From positions 1 to 27,469 of the forward strand of contig CBCYMI010000014.1 in assembly GCA_965183855.1 (NCBI GenBank): DNA of 27,469 nt. The letters run 5' to 3'. The notes beneath the pieces were generated by a model that saw nothing but the letters and a program-made list of their open reading frames with translations, ran no database searches and was not told where the DNA came from. Below are positions 16,113-24,065 of this stretch, piece by piece; position 1 is the first letter of the stretch, and each line of letters opens with the position of its first letter. Source of the stretch: CBCYMI01 sp965183855. GTDB taxonomy: Bacteria > Pseudomonadota > Alphaproteobacteria > Caulobacterales > Maricaulaceae. The translations under genes were made by a program, and so were the position numbers.

Positions 16113-17519
16113 TTATTTAGCCCCTTCCGAATGGCGTGCAACTAAACCTGCTGCCTGTTCTTCAAGAACGGCTTGAACATTTCTTGAAAATCCAGAGCAG
16201 AAACTATGCAAGAATAAAAGTGGAATCGCTGCAACAAGACCTAAAACAGTTGTAATTAATGCCTGAGAAATACCACCCGCCATTAATTTTGGGTCTCCTG
16301 TTCCAAACAAGGTAATCATATCAAATGTCAAAATCATACCTGTAACCGTTCCCAATAATCCCAAAAGTGGAGCAACGCCAGCCAGAAGTTTTAATAGGTT
16401 TAGTCCACGCTCAAGTTTCGGCGTTTCTTGTAGAATAGATTCATCCAGTTTAAGCTCTATTGTTGCCTCATCTGCATTTTTACTATCTTCATATACAGAC
16501 ATAACACGTCCTAGAGGATTCGATTTACTAATCTGACTTGTCCGTTTTTGTCGATTAACAGAAGATTGAACAAAAAACAGAACAAGCAATCTCCAAATTC
16601 CTAACAGAATACCGATAATTGCCAATATAATGATAATATTTCCAATAACACCACCTTGTTGTATGCGTTCATAACGATTAGGCACATCCTTTAGCACTTC
16701 AAGCAATTGCCCTCTGGATGGATCAACAGGTCCTGCAACCAATTTATCCGATGATGTTTTTGCAACAGATTTTGCAGCTTTAATATATTCAGATGAAGGT
16801 TGACGGTCCAACGGCACCAGTATATTGGTTCCATTCTTTTCCTTATCTTCAATCCATTTTAGAAATTCAATCTGATTATCAGAAATAAAGGCAAGAAAAG
16901 CGCCAATTCTCGTAATATCTATAGGATTGCCTTCATTGCGGTTGATAACAGATTTTTGAAACGTTTTAACTTCTCCTTGCGCTATCATTTCTTGCAGTGC
17001 AAATTCCCAAATCTGATCAAGCTCAGTTTTTGTTGGCAATGTACGACTTTCAGAAAGCTCCTTTAAAGCATCTGCTCTTCCTGTATACTCTGTTGAAATA
17101 ATAGACTTGTTATAGACTGAAGACATTTCTGCTGCTTTTTGTCTGGCAACTCCAAACAATTCACCAAATTCTCCAGAACGTGCCTTTAATTCACTTTCAA
17201 GATCCTTCACTTTTTGTTCATTATCCTGAAATTGTTTATCAAGCGCTATTGACCTTTGAGATAAAGCATTTAATTCCGATTTTGTTTTGTTCAAAATACT
17301 TACTTGCTCATTTCGAGATGATTGAAATTTTTGAATACGCTTTTGATTTTCTGAATTTGCTTTTGCCGTATCTCTATTAACACGCTGCATTAATTCATTT
17401 AAAGAGCCTGACCGAGACTGTGGCTCTGCCTGAGAAGATTGAACCATAAAGCCAATACTAGCTGCTATTCCCATTAGCAAGGCGATTATGCTATTTTTAA
17501 CTGTTTTACAAGCACTCAT
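16113..17519 (-). CDS. TtpC-like MotA/TolQ/ExbB protein with periplasmic coiled coil
   Basis: This 468-residue protein has a signal peptide with likely cleavage after SSQA (residue 31). A long, charged, helical periplasmic region with coiled-coil character covers about residues 40-130 and beyond. A membrane helix lies at about 287-317 (IIIILAIIGILLGIWRLLVLFF). The C-terminal ExbB core is LKLLAGVAPLLGLLGTVTGM followed by MAGGISQALITTVLGLVAAI. This layout is that of TtpC, the extra ExbB-like partner of Vibrio TonB2 systems. The start at 17519 is chosen because GAGGA lies eight bases upstream and it gives a clean signal peptide; a longer frame opens at 17561 but would overlap the preceding gene and add an unlikely leader. 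It begins 19 bases after the DUF3450 stop. Confidence 0.88.
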   Translation of the reverse strand: MSACKTVKNSIIALLMGIAASIGFMVQSSQAEPQSRSGSLNELMQRVNRDTAKANSENQKRIQKFQSSRNEQVSILNKTKSELNALSQRSIALDKQFQDNEQKVKDLESELKARSGEFGELFGVARQKAAEMSSVYNKSIISTEYTGRADALKELSESRTLPTKTELDQIWEFALQEMIAQGEVKTFQKSVINRNEGNPIDITRIGAFLAFISDNQIEFLKWIEDKEKNGTNILVPLDRQPSSEYIKAAKSVAKTSSDKLVAGPVDPSRGQLLEVLKDVPNRYERIQQGGVIGNIIIILAIIGILLGIWRLLVLFFVQSSVNRQKRTSQISKSNPLGRVMSVYEDSKNADEATIELKLDESILQETPKLERGLNLLKLLAGVAPLLGLLGTVTGMILTFDMITLFGTGDPKLMAGGISQALITTVLGLVAAIPLLFLHSFCSGFSRNVQAVLEEQAAGLVARHSEGAK

Positions 17520-17538
17520 TTCTATATCCTCACCGCAA

Positions 17539-18333
17539 TTATTGTGCAGATTTTGCACCATTAACAGGTACCAAAATCAATTCAGGAGCAGCAACTTCTT
17601 TTGCCATCCTATATGTTTTGTTGATATTTAAAGAATATTTTGAAGGTAATTTATTCCAGGATTTAGAATTCTTATCCCAGATAAAATATTTTCTATCTTC
17701 ATTCTTATAAATATAAGCAACACGCCCAATCCGTAAAAATTCTACTTTTTCTCCTGAAGAATTTGTACCTTCCCAAGCTTCCAATCCTTTACCATAACTC
17801 ATTTCAATCTCATATGCGTTAAGGATTAATCTATAAAGCTCTGCCTTACTGATATTGGGATCATTTTGCGCTTCTTTTAACCGCGCAAGTCGTTCCATTC
17901 TCTCTTCAAGTTTAAAGGGAAGATCAATCTCTATAAACTCACCTAATGCGATAATCATTTTCTTGATCATCGGGATCATTTCACGTTCAATATTATCCAC
18001 ACGAGAAAATTGCTGCTCCAAACTGGATAGCTCACTTTCTTGAGACTTTAAAAAAACTTGTTGTTGCTCAATCTGAAGACGATAGCCTTCAATCTGCTGG
18101 AGTAACGCCCTATATTCCAACATGGCAGATTCACGCTCATCATCAAGTGTATCAATTTTTTGCTGCGCAGCTGCACTCTTTATCGTTGAATTTTGCGCTG
18201 TTTTTAATGCACGATCCAATCGTTGAGCTCGAGCATCTAAAATAATACTCGCCATCAAGCCTATACCAAGCGCTAAAAAAGCCAATTGTATAATTCCTGA
18301 TAAAGGTTTTATAGGAGGAAATAATTTTGTCAT
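17539..18333 (-). CDS. DUF3450 periplasmic coiled-coil protein
   Basis: The 264-residue protein has a signal peptide (hydrophobic core IIQLAFLALGIGLMASIIL, likely cleavage after ARA/Q) and then a long coiled coil from about residue 30 to 130. A conserved segment REMIPMIKKMIIALGEFIEIDLPF follows, and after it WEGTNSSGEKVEFLRIGRVAYIY, which marks the DUF3450 family. In Vibrio TonB2 loci the DUF3450 gene heads the operon just before ttpC, exactly as here. It probably works with the TtpC-like periplasmic helices. The frame is open to 18480, but a start at 18333 (with GAGAG before it) gives a normal signal peptide; 18375 is an alternative with GGAAAG upstream. Confidence 0.85.
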   Translation of the reverse strand: MTKLFPPIKPLSGIIQLAFLALGIGLMASIILDARAQRLDRALKTAQNSTIKSAAAQQKIDTLDDERESAMLEYRALLQQIEGYRLQIEQQQVFLKSQESELSSLEQQFSRVDNIEREMIPMIKKMIIALGEFIEIDLPFKLEERMERLARLKEAQNDPNISKAELYRLILNAYEIEMSYGKGLEAWEGTNSSGEKVEFLRIGRVAYIYKNEDRKYFIWDKNSKSWNKLPSKYSLNINKTYRMAKEVAAPELILVPVNGAKSAQ

Positions 18334-18590
18334 CGCTCTCTCATATGTTTTGTTAAATAACGTACTTGCTATCATTACTTTCCGTCTCCATACAATTCCC
18401 GCCACCCAATTCTGACTATAATTAAGTCCTAATCTACGGCATTCAATGGCGCAAATCAATTTGCTACGCCACACGATCAAGTATTCTCAAAAAGCGTCTC
18501 AAATAAAAGCTTAATCTCATATTAATTGCCCAAAATACAACTCTATCTTAAATACTCAAGGCACTAATCTGAGCACTAATCCGCATATGA

Positions 18591-18606
18591 TCCTAAACTT
18601 TTAGGA
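18591..18606. promoter_or_regulatory. perfect palindrome, candidate operator of the TonB2 cluster
   Basis: TCCTAAA and TTTAGGA face each other across two bases. The site is about 258 bases before the DUF3450 start. It does not match the Fur or RirA consensus I know. It only loosely resembles the Irr box, which also pairs TAAA with TTTA arms. It is a candidate binding site only. Confidence 0.3.
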
Positions 18607-18788
18607 CACACAAAAAAGCTTTAAGCAAATACCTTTATGTCATCCCATCGTACATTGAGTGATCAAAAGTATCAATATCCTAAATTAAAACTTTTTTAAT
18701 TTTTTTAGAAAAAAAATGTAAGTCCTTGTTTTTTAAAAGAAATTTTTATTCAAAAATAAAGCATTTTTATACTTTTTTATAGATTTTT

Positions 18789-18875
18789 ATGCTTATTTTC
18801 TTGTTTTTGTTAAAAATAAATATAAGCATATTAAGTAAAAAAATAAGTAAAAAAATATACTTTAAACTTATTTTT
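18789..18875. repeat. cluster of dyads and a 12-bp tandem repeat in AT-rich DNA
   Basis: ATGCTTAT at 18789-18796 faces ATAAGCAT at 18822-18829. AAGTAAAAAAAT occurs twice in tandem at 18833-18844 and 18845-18856. AAAAATAAGT at 18839-18848 faces ACTTATTTTT at 18866-18875 across 17 bases. All matches are exact. In such AT-rich DNA some short dyads are expected by chance; the 10-base pair is the strongest. Confidence 0.5.
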
Positions 18876-19245
18876 GAAACCCTTAAATTTCGAAATAAAA
18901 ACTTATATTTTCCATAATTTATTAAAAAATCAAATTATCAAAGATTAATTAGATGCAAAAAATCATACCCTATTATTTACGAAGTGTAATAAACAGGTTA
19001 TAGGGTTGAAAAATCTGTTTAGAAAAAATAATTTAAAAATATATTGCTTCCAATTTCATTTCAGAAGCAATAACTTAACAGAAAAAATTTTATCCATTAA
19101 AGAGCAAGAGTTTTTGAATGCAACATCTTTTGCTCTGAACAAACCCCTAATCAAAAAGATTTTAACACCAGCTTACCTCCCATATAGCCAAGTCTACATT
19201 CATCACTCAATGCTAGAATCACGCAATGCTAAAATATCAATAAGA

Positions 19246-19260
19246 ATGACTGGGGGGTAG
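19246..19260 (-). repeat. degenerate duplicate of the tRNA-Gln 3' end
   Basis: Read on the minus strand, CTACC-CCCCAG repeats the last bases of the tRNA-Gln gene (CTACCGCCCCAG) with one base missing. The similarity continues for another 20 bases or so beyond the tRNA end, with a few mismatches, so that plus-strand 19226-19260 aligns with 19298-19333. The body of a second tRNA is not present. This is the pattern left by integration or excision at a tRNA 3' end, or by a short local duplication. Confidence 0.5.
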
Positions 19261-19281
19261 AAAAAACAGGCTAAAAAACCT
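19261..19281 (-). terminator. possible terminator of tRNA-Gln
   Basis: On the minus strand, downstream of the tRNA, AGGTT-TTTT-AGCCT can form a five-pair stem (one G-T pair) and is followed by GTTTTTT. The stem is short, so confidence is moderate. Confidence 0.4.
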
Positions 19282-19318
19282 AAACCTCAACCGTTTAAAT
19301 GGTAAAACATCGCTAGAA

Positions 19319-19393
19319 TGGCTGGGGCGGTAGGGATCGAACCTACGAATCACGGGATCAAAACCCGTTGCCTTACCGCTTGGCTACGCCCCA
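19319..19393 (-). tRNA. tRNA-Gln (anticodon TTG)
   Basis: The 75-base gene forms a full cloverleaf on the minus strand. The acceptor stem TGGGGCG pairs with CGCCCCA, followed by discriminator G and an encoded CCA. The D arm contains AGCCAAGCGGTAAGGC. The anticodon arm is ACGGG-TTTTGAT-CCCGT, with TTG at positions 34-36, decoding CAA and CAG. The T arm contains GGTTCGATCC. No intron is present. It is a single tRNA gene in this region. Confidence 0.97.
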
Positions 19394-19855
19394 AAACACC
19401 TGATATATCTTCCAGGGTTTTAAAGTCAGGCTTCTAAACATTTTCACCTAATAGATCAAAGGTTCAGCCTTAATCAGCTAGTACATAACCGAACATAAAA
19501 AGGATTGCAATCAAAAAACTCTGCTTCCAATAAAACTTTATCATCTTCTTATAAATTTTTTATCACCTTCTTATAAATTTAAAGTGTATCCATTCTTTAA
19601 ATTTTTCACCTGAACAATTCCATCTAAAATAAAATTAGGCTTTATTCTTTACAATCTGAATAAAAGATCATACCATTGGCTCTGTTAGAATAGAGCAAAT
19701 AAAATAGAGCAAATTTAAACGTATCTAATAAAAAAACAGGATTAACTGAAAGTATCAGAATAATAGTGAATATAAATTCTGCTCAGACGGGTTTGTTTTT
19801 TTGGTTTATACCTATCTAAAATAGATTTGTTTATCAAATATAGGAGATCGATTAA
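19394..19855. other. intergenic region between tRNA-Gln and sppA
   Basis: About 460 AT-rich bases hold the promoters of the divergent tRNA-Gln and sppA genes. It contains a 21-base direct repeat (19538-19558 and 19560-19580, one mismatch) starting TTATCA, and a doubled AATAGAGCAAAT near 19690-19715. No coding frame is credible. Confidence 0.55.
19538..19580. repeat. 21-bp near-tandem direct repeat
   Basis: Two 21-base copies, 19538-19558 and 19560-19580, are separated by one base and differ only at one position (T in the first, C in the second). It lies about 275 bases before sppA. A regulatory role is possible but unproven. Confidence 0.6.
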
Positions 19856-21724
19856 ATGAAAAGTTTTTTTGGTAGTTTTTTAGGTGCATTGATTGGTATG
19901 ATTCTTGTTGGAGTTATTGCAATAATCGCAATTATTGCACTGATTATCTCTTTTACAGACAATCTCACCCAAAACTTTCATTCTCAGGAAGCTGAACTTC
20001 ATAAAAATGTTATATTAGAGCTCAGATTAAATGGAGAAATAACAGATCAGCCAACTTCACGCATCCAGTTTCTAAATGAATCTCCTCTTTCAATTATTGA
20101 AATCGTGCAAGCTTTAGAAAAAGCAAAAACAGACCCTTATGTTAAAGGGCTTTTAATCCGGGCAGACAATGATATCAGTCTTAGTATTGTCAAACCAATA
20201 CAACTTGCACTTCATAACTTTAAAAGTTCAGGAAAGCCTGTTGTTTTTTTCACGGCAAATCTATTTGAACACCCCTCAATCACCCCTTATTGGCTTGCAA
20301 GCCAAGCCAATGAAATATGGACACAAAACAGAACATTTTTTATGACAACGGGCATTTCCAAATCTGTTCCTTTTTATGCAAGTTTGATGGAAAAAATTGG
20401 AGCAGAAGCTCAACTTGAACAGTATAAAGAATACAAAAATGCAGCAAACACCTTTACGGAAAACCACCTAACAAAACCCCATAAAGAAGCAATGCTAAGC
20501 TTGTTGGATAATTTATGGGAACAAATCCTGGCGGATATTTCAAAAGGGCGCAATCTGCCATACAGCGAAACTGAAACTCTGATAAAAAGTGTTCCACATA
20601 CAGCAGAAAAAGCACAAGAATTAGGATTGATTGATGGATTAGGATTTTATATTGATCTAAAAGAAAAATTTCTAAACAATATTCAAACCTTATCTTCAGA
20701 TCATGATACAAATAATGCAGATTCTAGTCCGAATGAGAATAATACTAAATTTATAAGTTTAAAAAAATACTATAATATAGCAAAAAAACCTTATCAAAGT
20801 GGGTCTGTGATTGCTTTTATTTACGGACAAGGTCCCATTACAAGTCAAAATATGAATAATACATCTCCTCTTGGTATGTTTGAAGACAATAAGAGTATTT
20901 ATGGCTATGCAATGGCAAATGCAATTAATGAAGCAATGCTTGATAAAGATGTAAAGGCCATTATCCTTAGACTGGATACCCCTGGAGGAGAAGTAACCCC
21001 TTCTGAAGAAATACTTCATGCAATTTCACAGGCTCAAAAACAAAAAAAACCTGTGATTGTTTCCATGGGTTCTGTGACGGCATCTGGAGGATATTATATT
21101 GCTTCAAGAGCAGATAGAATTATTGCACTTCCTTCAACTATTACAGGCTCTATTGGCGTCTTAGGAGGAAAAATTTTTATAGGAAAAACAGCAGAAAAAT
21201 TAGGTATTGATGTTGAAACCCTCCAAGTAGGTGGCAAACTTGCATCTACGTTTAGCCCTTTTGAAAAATTCACACCTGAAGAAAAAACGGTTTTTAAAAG
21301 CTTTTTGAAAAATATTTATGATAATTTTATTCTTCACGTTTCAGAAGGAAGAAATCTTTCAATAGAACAAACAGAAGAAATTGCAAAAGGACGGGTCTGG
21401 ACAGGAGAACAAGCCTTAAAATTAGGATTGGTTGATGAATTGGGAGGATTGAATAAAGCAATAGAAGTTGCAAAAGAACTTGCAGGTATTGATCAAAATT
21501 TATCGATCACTTTAAAGAAATTTCCAGAACGCCTCTCAGAGACAGAGCTCTTTCTGAACCTTTTAAAAGGAAATGTCTCAAAAGGAATTTATTCTGTAAA
21601 AACACTCTCTGAAATTCTGGAAAGCCCTCAAATTGGTCAAATAATTGATCTCAACAGAGAGATCCAAAAAAAGCATAATGCATCGCTTTATTATCCTTAT
21701 GGAGACAAATTAGTAAAAGAATAA
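19856..21724 (+). CDS. sppA: signal peptide peptidase SppA, long (67-kDa) type
   Basis: The 622-residue inner-membrane serine protease (MEROPS S49) degrades cleaved signal peptides. An N-terminal anchor helix (about residues 8-33) is followed by two tandem S49 domains, as in E. coli SppA (618 residues). The catalytic lysine is K194 in EYKNAANTF from the first domain, and the nucleophile is S410 in GSVTASGGYYIAS from the second; both match the Ser/Lys dyad arrangement of the family. A hydrophilic, asparagine-rich linker (about 278-300) joins the halves. AGGAG lies eight bases before the ATG. The gene ends only about five bases before IS copy B, so its native terminator may have been displaced by the insertion. 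Confidence 0.93.
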   Translation: MKSFFGSFLGALIGMILVGVIAIIAIIALIISFTDNLTQNFHSQEAELHKNVILELRLNGEITDQPTSRIQFLNESPLSIIEIVQALEKAKTDPYVKGLLIRADNDISLSIVKPIQLALHNFKSSGKPVVFFTANLFEHPSITPYWLASQANEIWTQNRTFFMTTGISKSVPFYASLMEKIGAEAQLEQYKEYKNAANTFTENHLTKPHKEAMLSLLDNLWEQILADISKGRNLPYSETETLIKSVPHTAEKAQELGLIDGLGFYIDLKEKFLNNIQTLSSDHDTNNADSSPNENNTKFISLKKYYNIAKKPYQSGSVIAFIYGQGPITSQNMNNTSPLGMFEDNKSIYGYAMANAINEAMLDKDVKAIILRLDTPGGEVTPSEEILHAISQAQKQKKPVIVSMGSVTASGGYYIASRADRIIALPSTITGSIGVLGGKIFIGKTAEKLGIDVETLQVGGKLASTFSPFEKFTPEEKTVFKSFLKNIYDNFILHVSEGRNLSIEQTEEIAKGRVWTGEQALKLGLVDELGGLNKAIEVAKELAGIDQNLSITLKKFPERLSETELFLNLLKGNVSKGIYSVKTLSEILESPQIGQIIDLNREIQKKHNASLYYPYGDKLVKE

Positions 21725-21728
21725 AACA

Positions 21729-22468
21729 GAGATTCCAAAATAACTGAGATTTATTATCTGAAATGGGATGAGAAAGAGCAGATTTTTAGCAAAGCGAAAC
21801 AAGATAAGCTGAATAGGCTGTTTTGTGGGCATGACAGCACGTTGTACGGTCGAATGAATTGGTGTCCATTGCAAACCATTGCAAAACACCCATCTATTCC
21901 TTTCAACGATTTTATGACATGATTGCCTTTCAAATAAAGCGGAAACCTTATAAAGGTTTCGATGGTGAGATTGAAATTGATGAGAAGTGTTTTAGCCGTG
22001 TTCGCAAAACTCGACGTAGGAGAGACGTGGCAGGAAAGATGTTTTTAGTTTGCTAAAGCGCAAGCACAGAGTGTATACGAAAATAATCCATGAGAGATGC
22101 TTCCAGTCAGGTGATATTCATGCCTATTATTAAACGCAAAATGATTCAGGATCGGTGGCAACAATTGTTTATACGGATTGTTTGGATCTCATGTGCTGGG
22201 GGGTTAAGCGATTTTAAGCACTGGCTGTATCACCTCTTCAAAACTGTTTGCAAAAAAGTATAAATTACAGTAATGAAATTGAAGGAATTTTACAACTAGA
22301 TCAAATGCTATAAGTACGAAATTTAAGAGGAGCCAAAGAGCATTTGGGATATTTTTGAAGGAAATGCAAGCGACACTCTACCTCCCAAAACCAAAAATAC
22401 AATTAAACTCAATAAAACAATGGGGCAAGCAATATACCAATTAATTAAATGAAACGATCCATAAAATA
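21729..22468 (+). mobile_element. IS1595/IS1016-like element remnant, copy B
   Basis: A decayed transposase starts at 21768 with MRKSRF, shifts frame within the next few bases, and continues as SKAKQDKLNRLFCG. Then come FQRFYDMIAFQIKRK, FDGEIEIDEKCFSRVRK and DVAGKMF. Another frame switch leads into SLLKRKHRVYTKIIHE, ATIVYTDC, and, near the end, NEIEGI and RGAKEHLGYF. This is the motif order of IS1595-family (IS1016 group) DDE transposases. At least two frameshifts and several stops make it inactive. It aligns along its length with copy A in the opposite orientation. A 6-base dyad, ATTCAC-GA-GTGAAT, lies just outside at 22485-22498. Terminal repeats were not resolved. Confidence 0.85.
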
Positions 22469-22547
22469 TAGTATCCCCCCAACAATTCACGAGTGAATAT
22501 TCTTAAAAACATTATTAAACCGAGGAATCAGGCTTTAAGGGTTAGGT

Positions 22548-23969
22548 TCAAGGCTCAAGATCAAACATTTTTAAAACATGCCCCGCAAGATATAATGAGC
22601 CTGTAATTAGAATTCTAGGAGCAATTTTCTTGTTAGATAAAAATATTCCGTTAGAATTTTTTATTGGCGCCTCATTCCTTGCAAGCAAATGATTTGTTTT
22701 CATCTTCTTTAGAGAGGGATTGTTACTTTTTTCAGAAGGTAGATATGGATCTATAATACTGGAAATCGCAGTCATGACATCAGATGATGTTTCACTTTCA
22801 ATTCCCAATTCTCTGGCGAGTTTTACCAGAATTTCAGGAGAAATAGAGAGGTGGTCTTTTATTGGAATCGCAATTAATTTAGAAACCAAATTCTGAAAAT
22901 AACCAAGCCAAGATTTAGCATCCTTATTATCTCCCATTCCCAAAATAACCATAAGAGGGCGAGAGCTTTTTTTTTCCAAATCCATCATTGCTTCGGAAAT
23001 AACTCTTGCACCATCTGGATTATGACTTCCATCAAGCCATATTTCTATATCTGGAAGCGTATTTTTAAGATATTTTGGTAAAGGGTTAATCAATTGTAGT
23101 CTGGCAGGCCAAACTGCTTTTTTAATGCCTTGTTCAATTGCAGATTCGGATACACCAAGATAACGTGCACACGCAATTGCAAGTGCTAAATTCTGATATT
23201 GATATCTTCCATAAAGACTTGGTAATGGCAAATCAAGCAAACAAGATTGATCCTGATAAACCAATCGATTGTTTTGTTCATAACATTGAAAATCCTGGTT
23301 AAAAATAGCGATCGGAGCAGAAAGCTTTTCTGCTCGTTTTTGGATAACATCAATACATATCTGATCGTTTTGAGCTGTAAAGGTTTGACATTTAGGCTTT
23401 AAGATTCCTGCTTTTTCAAAAGCAATTTCATGTAAGCTGGAACCCAAAAACTTCATATGATCAAAAGATACAGGTGTAATAATACATGCTTTAGGGGCAT
23501 CAAAAACATTCGTTGCATCAAACCTTCCACCCAATCCTGTCTCTACCAATGTGTATTCTGCAAAATGTTCTGAAAATGCAAGAAAAGCCGTTGCTGTTAA
23601 TAGTTCAAAAAACGTAATGGAATCATTTTTATTGACATATTCAACACGCTTTAATAGCTGAAGAAAGGCTTTATCTGAAATATATTTGCCGTTAAGCTGG
23701 ATTCGCTCATTATAACGGACAAGATGAGGAGAAGTATATACATGAACACTTTCAGGTTTATAAGCCAAAAGAATGGATTTTAAAAAAGCAATCATCGATC
23801 CTTTGCCATTTGTACCCGCAACATGAATAACTGAAGACAGGTTTCGTTCTGGATGCCCTAGTTTTTTTAATAAAGCCAAAATACGATTAAGCCCAAGATC
23901 AATTTTTTTTGGATAAAGTTTCGATATATCCTGAAAAATTCTGCTCAGCTCTGTTTGAGAAAATGACAT
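22548..23969 (-). CDS. folC: bifunctional dihydrofolate/folylpolyglutamate synthase
   Basis: The 473-residue cytoplasmic enzyme joins glutamate to dihydropteroate and extends folate polyglutamate tails, using ATP. The Mur-ligase type P-loop is HVAGTNGKGS (G52-S58). Later blocks include ETGLGGRFDATNV, ITPVSFDHMKFLG, FEKAGILKP and WLDGSHNPDGARV, all hallmarks of FolC. The C-terminal domain has an extra hydrophilic stretch (about residues 410-450, rich in lysine, asparagine and serine) not expected in the family. The ATG has no visible ribosome binding site. It follows accD by 96 bases in the same direction, as in related Acetobacteraceae, so the two probably form an operon. Confidence 0.92.
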   Translation of the reverse strand: MSFSQTELSRIFQDISKLYPKKIDLGLNRILALLKKLGHPERNLSSVIHVAGTNGKGSMIAFLKSILLAYKPESVHVYTSPHLVRYNERIQLNGKYISDKAFLQLLKRVEYVNKNDSITFFELLTATAFLAFSEHFAEYTLVETGLGGRFDATNVFDAPKACIITPVSFDHMKFLGSSLHEIAFEKAGILKPKCQTFTAQNDQICIDVIQKRAEKLSAPIAIFNQDFQCYEQNNRLVYQDQSCLLDLPLPSLYGRYQYQNLALAIACARYLGVSESAIEQGIKKAVWPARLQLINPLPKYLKNTLPDIEIWLDGSHNPDGARVISEAMMDLEKKSSRPLMVILGMGDNKDAKSWLGYFQNLVSKLIAIPIKDHLSISPEILVKLARELGIESETSSDVMTAISSIIDPYLPSEKSNNPSLKKMKTNHLLARNEAPIKNSNGIFLSNKKIAPRILITGSLYLAGHVLKMFDLEP

Positions 23970-24065
23970 GTTTTATAAAAATATCCGTTTCTTTATAAAA
24001 AAAACCATGTTTTTAATCAAAATTATCATCATAATTGTAAAACCTGATTACAAATCAAACTTTGA

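Larger units (their letters stand above)
18334..19245. other. long AT-rich upstream region of the TonB2 cluster
   Basis: The stretch between the DUF3450 start and the tRNA-Gln area is extremely AT-rich, above all at 18690-18960. It holds many A- and T-tracts and several dyads, listed separately. Only short frames occur, including one of 84 codons from a TTG at 19006, which I do not accept as a gene. It may hold the promoter of the TonB2 cluster; intrinsic DNA curvature is likely from the A-tracts. Confidence 0.5.

Noticed and set aside
19006..19260. 84-codon frame starting with TTG
   Set aside because: It lies in very AT-rich DNA, has no recognisable domain, and its 3' end runs into the tRNA-like repeat. 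It is most likely chance.
19246..19318. Second tRNA-Gln gene
   Set aside because: Only the 3' end matches; the acceptor 5' strand, D arm and anticodon arm are missing.
21859..22056. 65-codon frame read as a small intact protein
   Set aside because: It is an internal piece of a decayed IS1595/IS1016-like transposase, with matching motifs in other frames on both sides.
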